From positions 1 through 10,051 of the forward strand of contig DQUE01000169.1 in the NCBI GenBank assembly GCA_015662405.1: a stretch of 10,051 nt of DNA, read 5' to 3'. A program made the translations under genes and the position numbers. The notes under the pieces were generated by a model, which made no database searches, had not been told where the DNA came from, and worked only from the letters and a program-made list of their open reading frames with translations. This stretch comes from Sulfurimonas autotrophica. GTDB taxonomy: Bacteria > Campylobacterota > Campylobacteria > Campylobacterales > Sulfurimonadaceae. This document shows positions 1 through 6,190 of this stretch, in pieces (position 1 is the first letter of the stretch; each line of letters starts with the position of its first letter).

Positions 1-82
1 ACTAGTATCGCCAAGTAAAGTTCGCCTTGAATCTAAACCCTTTAAATGCTGTTATCTATGAAGTTATTTATGGTCTCTTACT

Positions 83-110
83 TAACACTTTTTAAGTGTT
101 ACCATTTTTT
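83..110 (+). terminator. Possible weak intrinsic terminator
   Basis: TAACACTT (83-90) and AAGTGTTA (94-101) form a perfect 8-bp stem with a 3-base TTT loop. Three bases, CCA, separate it from a run of six T (105-110). The stem has few G-C pairs, so it would be a weak rho-independent terminator for a plus-strand transcript entering from the left edge. There is no T-run on the other side that would serve the minus strand. The upstream gene is not in the window, so the assignment cannot be checked here. Confidence 0.45.
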
Positions 111-183
111 AGTTTTTGTTGGATTTTACTGATTTGCTATAAATATTTGATTAAAATTTGCCTTTTGTAAAGCTGCAATAAGA

Positions 184-219
184 GATACGCAAAAGTGATT
201 AGATGTTACTTTGCGTATC
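184..219. repeat. Strong imperfect palindrome (hairpin)
   Basis: GATACGCAAA (184-193) pairs perfectly with TTTGCGTATC (210-219). With one bulged A (194) the stem continues through 195-198 and 206-209 (one G-T pair), leaving a 7-base loop at 199-205, for 14 pairs in all. The heptamer GCAATAA occurs just before the stem (175-181) and again directly after it (220-226). No T-run follows on either strand, so it does not look like a normal terminator. It could be the core of a structured RNA, a protein-binding palindrome or the remnant of a small repeat element; I cannot decide between these. Confidence 0.6.
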
Positions 220-284
220 GCAATAATCTTTCCTCTCTTACATTCTGCGGTTAGAATTGAAAAAAGATTGTAACATTTCATCTC

Positions 285-315
285 TTTAAATCTAAAATCA
301 CACTTCAGATTTAAA
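285..315. repeat. 9-bp inverted repeat upstream of tRNA promoter
   Basis: TTTAAATCT (285-293) and AGATTTAAA (307-315) are perfect inverted copies separated by 13 bases. The arms consist mostly of A and T, so chance is a real possibility in this base composition. The position, about 50 bases upstream of the tRNA-Phe -10 box, would suit an upstream regulatory site or a bent AT-rich element, but no known operator is recognised. Confidence 0.35.
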
Positions 316-364
316 TTTCGGAGTTTTTTGTTTAAACATGTAAGCTAAAATTTAGTAAGGGTTC

Positions 365-372
365 GATAAAAT
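365..372 (+). promoter_or_regulatory. -10 promoter box for tRNA-Phe
   Basis: GATAAAAT matches the gnTAwaAT extended -10 element described for Campylobacter-type sigma70 promoters at every defined position. It lies 19 bases before the first base of the tRNA, so a start about 7 bases downstream would give a leader of roughly a dozen bases. No clear -35 hexamer is seen, as usual for this group, and the upstream DNA is rich in T tracts. Confidence 0.6.
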
Positions 373-391
373 CTCACCTCCATTACAAAAT

Positions 392-467
392 GGCCTGTTA
401 GCTCAGTCGGTAGAGCAAGTGACTGAAAATCACTGTGTCCTTGGTTCGATTCCGAGACAGGCCACCA
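392..467 (+). tRNA. tRNA-Phe (anticodon GAA)
   Basis: A complete cloverleaf can be drawn. The acceptor stem GGCCTGT (392-398) pairs fully with ACAGGCC (457-463). The D stem is GCTC (401-404) with GAGC (413-416). The anticodon stem AGTGA (418-422) pairs with TCACT (430-434) around the loop CTGAAAA, giving anticodon GAA at 425-427, which reads UUC/UUU as phenylalanine. The T stem CTTGG (440-444) pairs with CCGAG (452-456) around TTCGATT. The discriminator is A464 and the 3' CCA (465-467) is encoded. T-rich DNA (471-485) follows and probably ends the transcript. It stands alone, with its own promoter, ahead of the bamD operon. Confidence 0.97.
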
Positions 468-525
468 CTCTTTTTTTAATTTTTTACAAATCATATTCTC
501 TTTAATCCCTATTATAGAACTTTTT

Positions 526-533
526 GATAAAAT
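526..533 (+). promoter_or_regulatory. -10 promoter box for bamD-lon operon
   Basis: GATAAAAT again fits the gnTAwaAT consensus exactly and is the same 8-mer as the box before tRNA-Phe. It lies 33 bases upstream of the bamD ATG, placing a start near 540 and giving a leader of roughly 27 bases with the ribosome site AGGA at 554-557. No -35 is evident. The next gene, lon, has no obvious promoter in its 19-base gap, so this box may serve both genes. Confidence 0.6.
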
Positions 534-566
534 ACATTCAATTTAATTTACCTAGGATATTTTCAT

Positions 567-1304
567 ATGAAATCAAAACACTTTTTTGTCTTTGTACTCT
601 TTTTTATCATTCTCTTTACTTCTTGTTCAAAAGAGCTGGATGAATACAATAAACCCGCAGTTTACTGGTATGAGAAGATTGTAGAGTCTATATCAGATGG
701 TCGTATTGATGAGGCAGATGATTACTACTCCTCTTTACAGGGTGAACATATAGGTTCACCGCTTTTACCTGAGGCTACTATGATTTTAGCGATTGCACAT
801 ATGCATAATGAAGAGTATCTTTTAACAGAGCATTTTTTAAATGAGTATGTGAGAAGATATGCAAATGCTAATGAAAAGGAGTTTGCTGAATTTTTAAAGA
901 TAAAGGCGAAGTATAAAGCACTGCCAAATCCAAAGCGTAATCAAGGACTGATCCTTGAGGCAATAAAAGATGCTAAAACTTTTCAGCAAAATTATCCAAA
1001 CTCTATGTACTCTGCTTTGGTGGATACAATGCTGACAAATCTCTATCTAGCAGATGCATCTTTAAATGAAGCTATCGCAGATTTATATAGAAGACTTGGC
1101 AAACCAAAGGCGGCTCTCTATTATAAAACCATTAGACCAAAGCCATGGATAAATTGGGCGGAGATAGAGCCTGCAGATACACCATGGTATAGAGAGATAT
1201 TTGAAGGGGATGGTACAGCAAGCTGGTATGCCTTTATGGTACCAGATACACAGAGTGTTGTCTCTCGCAATAGAGTACAATCAGATGAAAATACAACAAA
1301 ATAA
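567..1304 (+). CDS. bamD: Outer-membrane assembly lipoprotein BamD
   Basis: BamD is the essential lipoprotein of the BAM complex, which folds beta-barrel proteins into the outer membrane; it is anchored to the inner leaflet of that membrane and faces the periplasm. The 245-residue product has a basic start, a hydrophobic stretch (about 6-18) and a lipobox ending FTSC with the lipidated cysteine at 20. Residues about 30-180 are helical with the TPR-like spacing typical of BamD (YWYEKI near the start, then EEYLLTEHFLNEYVRRY). The C-terminal end is polar and probably disordered. The start is supported by AGGA at 554-557, 9 bases before ATG, and by the signal peptide beginning at once. lon follows after 19 bases, so the two are probably co-transcribed. 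The family (BamD/YfiO) is assigned from overall pattern and not from a catalytic motif, so a related TPR lipoprotein is the main alternative. Confidence 0.88.
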   Translation: MKSKHFFVFVLFFIILFTSCSKELDEYNKPAVYWYEKIVESISDGRIDEADDYYSSLQGEHIGSPLLPEATMILAIAHMHNEEYLLTEHFLNEYVRRYANANEKEFAEFLKIKAKYKALPNPKRNQGLILEAIKDAKTFQQNYPNSMYSALVDTMLTNLYLADASLNEAIADLYRRLGKPKAALYYKTIRPKPWINWAEIEPADTPWYREIFEGDGTASWYAFMVPDTQSVVSRNRVQSDENTTK

Positions 1305-1323
1305 AAAATAAGGATACTATTTT

Positions 1324-3741
1324 ATGAAATTAAGCAATTATGGAGCGTTTCCTGCTGATATTCCAGTTATAGCAGAAGATGAACTTTTTTTATACCCTTT
1401 TATGATTTCACCACTATTTTTAAGTGATGAGAAAAATATAAAAGCGGCTACAAAAGCGATGGAGGATAGCTCTTTAGTTATAGTTTGCCCAACAAAACCA
1501 GCACATGAAGGAGAAAGAGATTATGACTCACTCTATGATGCTGGTGTTGTTGGCTCGATTATGCGTAAAGTCTCCCTACCTGATGGACGCGTGAAAGTAC
1601 TTTTTCAAGGACTCGCGCGAGCAAAATCTTTGTATAAAGTTTCTGAGGATCCACTTGTTGCACATGTAGATCTTATTGAGTCAACGGAAGTAGATTCTTT
1701 AAAAATTGATGCGATACTAGAGGTTGTTCGTGAAAAGGTAAGGGCCCTAGCTGCTGTAAGTAATTACTTTCCGCCTGATCTACTGCGAACGATAGAAGAA
1801 AACCATGACCACAACCGTATCATTGATCTTATATGCTCTACTATCAAGCTCAAAAAAGAGCAGGCATATAAACTTTTTATAGAAACTGATACAGAAAAAA
1901 GGTTTTTAGATCTTATTGATCTGCTTATAGATGAAATTGAAGCAAATAAACTACAAAAAGAGATTCGCTCGAAAGTACATACCCATATAGAAAAAGTAAA
2001 TAAAGAGTACTTTTTAAAAGAGCAGTTAAAGCAGATTCAAAAAGAGCTAGGAGTAGATACATCTCGCGAAGAGGAGATAGAAGAGTATAGAAAAAAATTA
2101 GAAGCAAAAAAAGAGAATATGGGAGAAGATGCTTATAAAGAGATAAGCAAACAGTTAGAGCGTTTTTCTCGTATGCATCCAGACTCATCGGATGCGTCTA
2201 TGACGCAAACATATCTAGACTGGGCATTAGATCTTCCTTTTGGTGCTATGGCTAAAAAATCATTGCGAATTGAAGATGTTGAGGAGCAACTCAACAAAGA
2301 TCATTTCTCTTTGGAAAAACCAAAAGAGAGAATTGTAGAGTATTTTGCAGTAAAAGAGTTGCTTGAGTTGCGAGGAATTTCAGCGAAGAAGAGCGCTGGC
2401 GCGATTTTATGTTTTTGGGGGCCTCCAGGTGTTGGAAAAACATCACTTGCTAACTCCATTGCAAAAGCACTCAAACGTCCGCTTGTGCGAATAGCACTAG
2501 GTGGGCTTGAGGATGTAAATGAGCTTCGTGGGCATCGTCGTACTTATGTCGGGGCAATGCCAGGGCGTATAGTACAAGGGATCATTGATGCGAAAAAGAT
2601 GAATCCTGTTATAGTACTTGATGAAATTGACAAAATAACGCGTTCACAAAGAGGTGATCCAACTGCCGCACTTTTGGAGATTTTAGATCCTGAACAAAAT
2701 AGTGAATTTCGTGATTATTATTTAAACTTTGATTTGGATTTGAGTAATGTTATTTTTATTGCTACTGCAAATGATATCGGGCGTATTCCTGCTCCTTTGC
2801 GTGATAGAATGGAACTTATCGCAGTAAGCTCTTACACGCCACAAGAGAAGTTTGAAATAGCTCGTCGTTATCTATTGCCACAGGAGATTAAAAAACACGG
2901 GTTGAAAAAATCGGAACTGACTATTTCTAAATCGGCTCTTAAAGAGTTAATACACAGTTATACACGCGAAGCGGGAGTAAGAAATCTACGCCGTCGTCTG
3001 GCTGAAATGGCGAGAAAAGCAGCTATGGAACTTCTCAAACGCAGCGAGATCTCTAAGGTCTCTGTGACACTCAAAAATCTAAAACAGTTTTTTGATAAAA
3101 GTGTTTTTGAAATTGAAAAAACAGACAAGGTTCCTGTTATCGGTGTTGTAAATGGGCTTGCATGGACAGCAGTAGGTGGTGATGTTTTAAGAATAGAGAG
3201 TATTCGTATAAAAGGAAAGGGGAATTTACAACTTACTGGAAGTCTTGGTGATGTAATGAAAGAGTCAGCTAGAATTGCTATGAGTGTTGTAAAAACGCTT
3301 ATAGATAAACGAAAACTAAGAATTTCACAAGAGAATATTCCTTTGACTTATAAAGAGAAAGAAGAAAATATTGCAGTAGATCCGAGTGAAGTATATAAAC
3401 GCTACGACTTGCACGTACATGTACCAGATGGAGCAACTCCAAAAGATGGTCCAAGTGCGGGTATAGCTATGGTGACTGTTATAGCATCCATTCTTGGTTC
3501 ATATAAAGTGCGTTCAGATATTGCTATGACAGGTGAAGTCTCTCTAAGAGGTGATGTGTTACCAATAGGAGGACTTAAAGAGAAACTCATAGCGGCATAT
3601 AAAGCGGATATGGCAAAAGCTTTAATACCTGCAAAGAACTATGAGAGAGATTTAGAAGATATTCCAAAAGAGGTAAGAGAAGCACTTGAAATCGTTCCAG
3701 TGAAGCGGGTGGAAGAGGTGCTAAAACAAGTTCTTATATAA
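1324..3741 (+). CDS. lon: ATP-dependent Lon protease
   Basis: This is the cytoplasmic AAA+ serine protease that degrades misfolded and some regulatory proteins. The 805-residue length is normal for bacterial LonA. In order it shows the N-terminal LAN substrate-binding domain (about 10-210, beginning LSNYGAFPADIPVIAEDEL), a coiled-coil linker (about 210-300, including HIEKVNKEYFLKEQLKQIQK), the AAA+ module with Walker A GPPGVGKT (366-373) and Walker B VIVLDEIDK (429-437), and the C-terminal protease domain. The catalytic dyad is Ser711 in DGPSAG and Lys754 in GGLKEK, the same 43-residue spacing as the E. coli dyad. The start has AAGGA (1310-1314) 9 bases upstream. It follows bamD by 19 bases with no promoter of its own visible; no heat-shock operator such as CIRCE or HAIR is seen in that gap. 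All key residues are present, so it should be active. Confidence 0.98.
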   Translation: MKLSNYGAFPADIPVIAEDELFLYPFMISPLFLSDEKNIKAATKAMEDSSLVIVCPTKPAHEGERDYDSLYDAGVVGSIMRKVSLPDGRVKVLFQGLARAKSLYKVSEDPLVAHVDLIESTEVDSLKIDAILEVVREKVRALAAVSNYFPPDLLRTIEENHDHNRIIDLICSTIKLKKEQAYKLFIETDTEKRFLDLIDLLIDEIEANKLQKEIRSKVHTHIEKVNKEYFLKEQLKQIQKELGVDTSREEEIEEYRKKLEAKKENMGEDAYKEISKQLERFSRMHPDSSDASMTQTYLDWALDLPFGAMAKKSLRIEDVEEQLNKDHFSLEKPKERIVEYFAVKELLELRGISAKKSAGAILCFWGPPGVGKTSLANSIAKALKRPLVRIALGGLEDVNELRGHRRTYVGAMPGRIVQGIIDAKKMNPVIVLDEIDKITRSQRGDPTAALLEILDPEQNSEFRDYYLNFDLDLSNVIFIATANDIGRIPAPLRDRMELIAVSSYTPQEKFEIARRYLLPQEIKKHGLKKSELTISKSALKELIHSYTREAGVRNLRRRLAEMARKAAMELLKRSEISKVSVTLKNLKQFFDKSVFEIEKTDKVPVIGVVNGLAWTAVGGDVLRIESIRIKGKGNLQLTGSLGDVMKESARIAMSVVKTLIDKRKLRISQENIPLTYKEKEENIAVDPSEVYKRYDLHVHVPDGATPKDGPSAGIAMVTVIASILGSYKVRSDIAMTGEVSLRGDVLPIGGLKEKLIAAYKADMAKALIPAKNYERDLEDIPKEVREALEIVPVKRVEEVLKQVLI

Positions 3742-3763
3742 ATATTTCCATTTTTTCGATGAG

Positions 3764-3784
3764 CCTATCGTTATAGATAGGTTT
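3764..3784 (+). terminator. Short hairpin after lon, possible weak terminator
   Basis: CCTATC (3764-3769) pairs with GATAGG (3776-3781) around a 6-base loop; three further weak pairs (two G-T, one A-T) can extend the base using 3761-3763 and 3782-3784. Only TTT follows before a C, so it is a poor intrinsic terminator. It is placed 22 bases after the lon stop, where the end of that transcript is expected. On the minus strand no T-run follows. Confidence 0.3.
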
Positions 3785-3786
3785 CA

Positions 3787-3915
3787 TTACAATACTAATA
3801 TATCAACAATGCGATCTACTAGAAAATGATTGAGCAGCGTAATAATTTCATTACGCACAAGTGGTTTTGTAGTATGTTCATCAAGTCTAGTAGCCAAGAA
3901 TTTTTCAGGATCGCC
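3787..3915 (-). pseudogene. Possible gene remnant between lon and uvrC
   Basis: On the minus strand a frame is open for 42 codons from just after a TAA (3916-3918) to a TAA at 3787-3789. It has no ATG start. The peptide starts GDPEKFLATRLDEHTTK and ends FLVDRIVDILVL; it has a protein-like mixture of charged and hydrophobic residues, unlike the cysteine- and phenylalanine-rich noise of other short frames here. An ATG lies at 3921-3923 in another frame, and shifting one base in the AAGGCGATC stretch would join MYK to this frame, which would fit a small gene downstream of uvrC broken by a frameshift. I do not recognise the family. Chance is quite possible for so short a frame. Confidence 0.3.
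3837..3856. repeat. Perfect 7-bp hairpin in lon-uvrC spacer
   Basis: GCGTAAT (3837-3843) pairs with ATTACGC (3850-3856) around the 6-base loop AATTTC. No T-run follows on either strand. It lies inside the possible minus-strand gene remnant. Its role is unknown; it could add to transcript ending between the convergent genes or be part of a small RNA. Confidence 0.4.
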
Positions 3916-3930
3916 TTATACATGTGGCTG

Positions 3931-3936
3931 ATTATA
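3931..3936 (-). promoter_or_regulatory. TATAAT box on minus strand downstream of uvrC
   Basis: The minus strand reads TATAAT from 3936 down to 3931, preceded by AGTT. A start about 7 bases downstream would lie near 3924, next to an ATG at 3923-3921 and in front of the possible gene remnant and two hairpins (3837-3856 and 3764-3781). No -35 and no ribosome site are seen. In AT-rich DNA such a hexamer arises easily by chance. Confidence 0.2.
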
Positions 3937-3942
3937 AACTTC

Positions 3943-5745
3943 TTATTTATAAAAACTCTTGATCGTTTCTGCATCTTTTGTGTTTAATAGTGAGCTGATG
4001 TCCTCAAATGGTGCATCTTTTATCGCCTCAAATGTCCCATAGTGGTTTAGCAGCTTTTGTATTTTTGCTTGTGAGATGCCATGTAAACACAATAGTTTGC
4101 TCTCTTGATCTAGTTTTAGTTTTGTTTTTTTGTGAAATGCTATCGCTGCGCGATGTGCTTCATCTCGCAAGTTTTGCACCCATTGTAGCCGTTTGTCGCT
4201 TGGTTGCAGTCGAAAAATAGTATCTTTTGTATAGAGAATATCTCGTGCCTTTCCTTTTGCACGATGCGCTTTTGCATCTACCTTCTCTTTTGCTATCGCA
4301 ATGACATCAAGATTTATGCCACAAGAGTGCACAATATCAAGTGCAAGTTTGAGTAGCGTTGCGCCACCATCGATTATCCATAGGTCAGGTGGAGCATTTT
4401 TAGCAAAGCTGTTTGCTCGTCTTGTTAATGTTTCACGCATCTGCGCATACTCATCTTTTGCATCAAGATGATAGGTTCTATAAGCACTTTTTTCAAACTT
4501 TGCATCTTCATAGACCACCATAGCACCAACTGTGGCAACACCAGACATGTGTGAGTTGTCAAAAACCTCAACCCTGCTTGGAAGCTTTTGCAATTTACAC
4601 AGTATTTGTATCTCTTGAAGTATTTTTGTATCAAGGGTCTCTCTATCTTTTTTGAGCAGTTCATTGGCATTGAGTTTTGCTAGAGCAAGTAGATCTTTTT
4701 TCTTACCTCTTTGGGGGATAATAATTTGTGCTTTTTTTCCAAAAACTTTTGTAAGGTGACTCTCAATGAGCTCTCTGTCTGTAAAGTCATTCGCTATAAG
4801 AATCGGTGCAACTATAGGAGGTTTTTGATCTCTATAAAACCCAAGTAGTGCTCGAGAGTAGAGTTCATTGCCATCAAAGCCCTCATTGAGGTGGATATAT
4901 TCATGAGAGGAGGAGATAATCTTTCCATGTCGCATAAAGATTTTGACAACAACAGCTCTTTTTTGCACATGCTCAATAGCGAAAATATCATAGTTCTCAT
5001 GTGTGGCAAAGTCGATATCACTTTTAATGTGGGAGCGCTCAATCCTCTCTATGGTATCACGAAGCTTGGCCGCCTCTTCAAAACGCAACTCTTCAGCATA
5101 CAACTCCATTTTTTCTTGCAGTTTTTTTAGCAGCATCTTTTTGTTTTTTATCAGTTTTGTTGCTAGAGCCACCTCTTTTGCATAGCGCTCTTTTGTAATT
5201 GGGAGTTCACAAGGCCCTAAGCATTTGCCTATTTGGTAGTAGAGGCAGAGCTTTTTTGATTGAAGACACCCCTTTTTCTGCACAAGTTTGCAGATGTCAT
5301 ATATTGCATCAAGTATATCTCTTGCTCCAACAGAATAGGGACCATAATAGGTTATATCTTTGGAGTTGATTATTTTTCTTGTGATTGCAAAACGGGGAAA
5401 ATCTTGTGCGTTGTCGATATAGATATAGGGGTAGGTCTTATCATCACGCAGTAAAATATTATACTTTGGATTGAGCTGTTTAATGAGTGAATTCTCTAGT
5501 ATCAAGGCGTCATGTTCAGAGTTTACGACTATATACTCCATTGAGGCAGTTTGATGAATCATCTTCGCTATACGCAAAGAGAGTTGCGGGTTTGCAGTAA
5601 GTTTTGGCGTAAACTGCCAGTAGCTCTTGACTCTATTTGCAAGGTTTTTGGCCTTTCCTACGTAAAGGAGATGCCCATCTTTGTCAAAATATTGATAGAC
5701 TCCTGGTTTATTGGGAAGTTGTTGAATTTTTTCTTTCAGTCTCAT
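3943..5745 (-). CDS. uvrC: UvrABC system protein C (excision nuclease)
   Basis: UvrC makes the 3' and 5' cuts beside a DNA lesion after UvrA and UvrB have found it (nucleotide excision repair, cytoplasm). The 600-residue product has the family's usual length and all its parts. The GIY-YIG nuclease domain (about 10-95) has GVYQYF, LLYVGKAKNL, Arg38 and Glu84 in LEN. A four-cysteine cluster (Cys160, 167, 175, 179) ends in CLYYQIGKCLGPC and probably holds the [4Fe-4S] centre known in E. coli UvrC. A UVR domain (about 203-237) binds UvrB. The RNase-H-like nuclease domain has Asp396 in FDNSH, Asp459 in WIIDGG and His531 in RDEAHR. A helix-hairpin-helix end (about 560-600) contains LHGISQAKIQKLL. 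The start fits the family pattern (MRLKEKIQQLPNKPGVY) with a purine-rich AAAGAGAAAA just before it. It begins inside the 3' end of the DciA-like gene (38-base overlap), so the two are probably co-transcribed and translationally coupled. Confidence 0.98.
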   Translation of the reverse strand: MRLKEKIQQLPNKPGVYQYFDKDGHLLYVGKAKNLANRVKSYWQFTPKLTANPQLSLRIAKMIHQTASMEYIVVNSEHDALILENSLIKQLNPKYNILLRDDKTYPYIYIDNAQDFPRFAITRKIINSKDITYYGPYSVGARDILDAIYDICKLVQKKGCLQSKKLCLYYQIGKCLGPCELPITKERYAKEVALATKLIKNKKMLLKKLQEKMELYAEELRFEEAAKLRDTIERIERSHIKSDIDFATHENYDIFAIEHVQKRAVVVKIFMRHGKIISSSHEYIHLNEGFDGNELYSRALLGFYRDQKPPIVAPILIANDFTDRELIESHLTKVFGKKAQIIIPQRGKKKDLLALAKLNANELLKKDRETLDTKILQEIQILCKLQKLPSRVEVFDNSHMSGVATVGAMVVYEDAKFEKSAYRTYHLDAKDEYAQMRETLTRRANSFAKNAPPDLWIIDGGATLLKLALDIVHSCGINLDVIAIAKEKVDAKAHRAKGKARDILYTKDTIFRLQPSDKRLQWVQNLRDEAHRAAIAFHKKTKLKLDQESKLLCLHGISQAKIQKLLNHYGTFEAIKDAPFEDISSLLNTKDAETIKSFYK

Positions 5746-6190
5746 TTTTCTCTTTTATAATGGTTTGAATAGAGCGTATAAGTGCATAAAGTTTTTCATC
5801 TTGAACAGGAATATTGAAATTTCCTGTTGCTCTCTCTTTATAAGATGCAATTTCTTTTGGTGTTTGCAGCACTGTTTTGTTTGCATAAAAAGTAGGTTTA
5901 TGCGTAACAAAAGCTTTTATATCTGTTATGGTTTCGTTTTCACACTCTGTAGGAGTATGAAACTTTAAAGCACTTTTAATGCTTTGTATATTATTATCAA
6001 ACTCTTGTTTGGCACCGGGATGATTTAAAACAAAGAAAAGAGTTTTGTTTTTTATGTATGCAAATTTAATCATTTTTTGCAAAGGGATGCTAAATGCTGA
6101 TCGTATTTTATTAATACATTTATATTGCGATAGTTTAGAGAATTGAGGTCTATTTTGAAGAGAATTAAGAATATCACTACTGCTTTTCAT
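5708..6190 (-). CDS. DUF721/DciA-like protein
   Basis: The 160-residue product resembles the small DUF721 proteins of Campylobacterota: MKSSSDILNSLQ, then QFSKLSQYKCINKI, and a core near 40-75 with FAYIKNKTLFFVLNHPG, which matches the family's 'x-V-x-N-x-x-L-x-x-x-x-x-x-P' style strand region. DUF721 includes DciA, the ancestral loader of the replicative helicase DnaB; whether this divergent member loads helicase is inference. Residues from about 80 on are polar, with a helical C-terminus (LYALIRSIQTIIKEKNE), and I recognise no domain there. There is no signal peptide or membrane segment. The ATG at 6190-6188 fits the family start, but it has no ribosome site and lies about 7 bases after a perfect TATAAT, suggesting a leaderless mRNA. 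It overlaps uvrC by 38 bases at its 3' end and the divergent lipoprotein gene by 36 bases at its 5' end. Confidence 0.7.
   Translation of the reverse strand: MKSSSDILNSLQNRPQFSKLSQYKCINKIRSAFSIPLQKMIKFAYIKNKTLFFVLNHPGAKQEFDNNIQSIKSALKFHTPTECENETITDIKAFVTHKPTFYANKTVLQTPKEIASYKERATGNFNIPVQDEKLYALIRSIQTIIKEKNETERKNSTTSQ
6121..6126 (+). promoter_or_regulatory. Candidate -10 for LptM-like/nadB/nhaD operon
   Basis: TATATT (6121-6126) lies 28 bases before the chosen TTG start of the lipoprotein and would give a leader of roughly 20 bases containing GAGG at 6145-6148. A short palindrome, GTATT-TTATT-AATAC (6103-6117), sits just upstream. The site is inside the DciA-like coding region on the other strand, because the divergent genes overlap and leave no free promoter space. 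The match is only partial and no -35 is seen. Confidence 0.3.
6145..6148 (+). promoter_or_regulatory. Ribosome site that sets the lipoprotein start
   Basis: GAGG (within TTGAGG) ends 6 bases before the TTG at 6155-6157. This spacing is right for that codon. The in-frame TTG at 6143 overlaps the site itself and so cannot use it. The next possible start, GTG 6191, would remove the basic residues of the signal peptide. Confidence 0.55.

Larger units (their letters stand above)
1..391. other. Non-coding spacer upstream of tRNA-Phe
   Basis: No convincing protein gene is visible on either strand. Reading frames are short and broken; one plus-strand frame is open from the left edge to a TGA at 59-61 but covers only 19 codons and resembles nothing I know. 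The stretch is AT-rich and holds three inverted repeats (83-101, 184-219, 285-315) and a -10 promoter box at 365-372, each listed separately. It could be the downstream flank of a gene or rRNA operon lying outside the window, followed by the leader of the tRNA gene. Confidence 0.7.

Noticed and set aside
1..61. Open plus-strand frame from the left edge to TGA at 59-61
   Set aside because: Only 19 codons with no recognisable sequence; cannot be told from chance, so it is not called as the end of an upstream gene.
184..219. Reading the palindrome as an intrinsic terminator
   Set aside because: No T-run follows the stem on either strand.
1305..1323. Heat-shock operator ahead of lon
   Set aside because: The 19-base gap holds only the ribosome site; no CIRCE or HAIR inverted repeat is present.
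5003..5185. Plus-strand open frames lying inside uvrC
   Set aside because: Antisense shadows of a well-supported gene, rich in Ser, Phe and Cys and with no ribosome site or family match. The same applies to minus-strand frames in bamD, lon and nadB and to the frame at 8302-8517 inside nhaD.
6143..6154. TTG at 6143 as start of the small lipoprotein
   Set aside because: The TTG overlaps the TTGAGG ribosome site; TTG 6155 has that site at the right spacing and gives a normal signal peptide.
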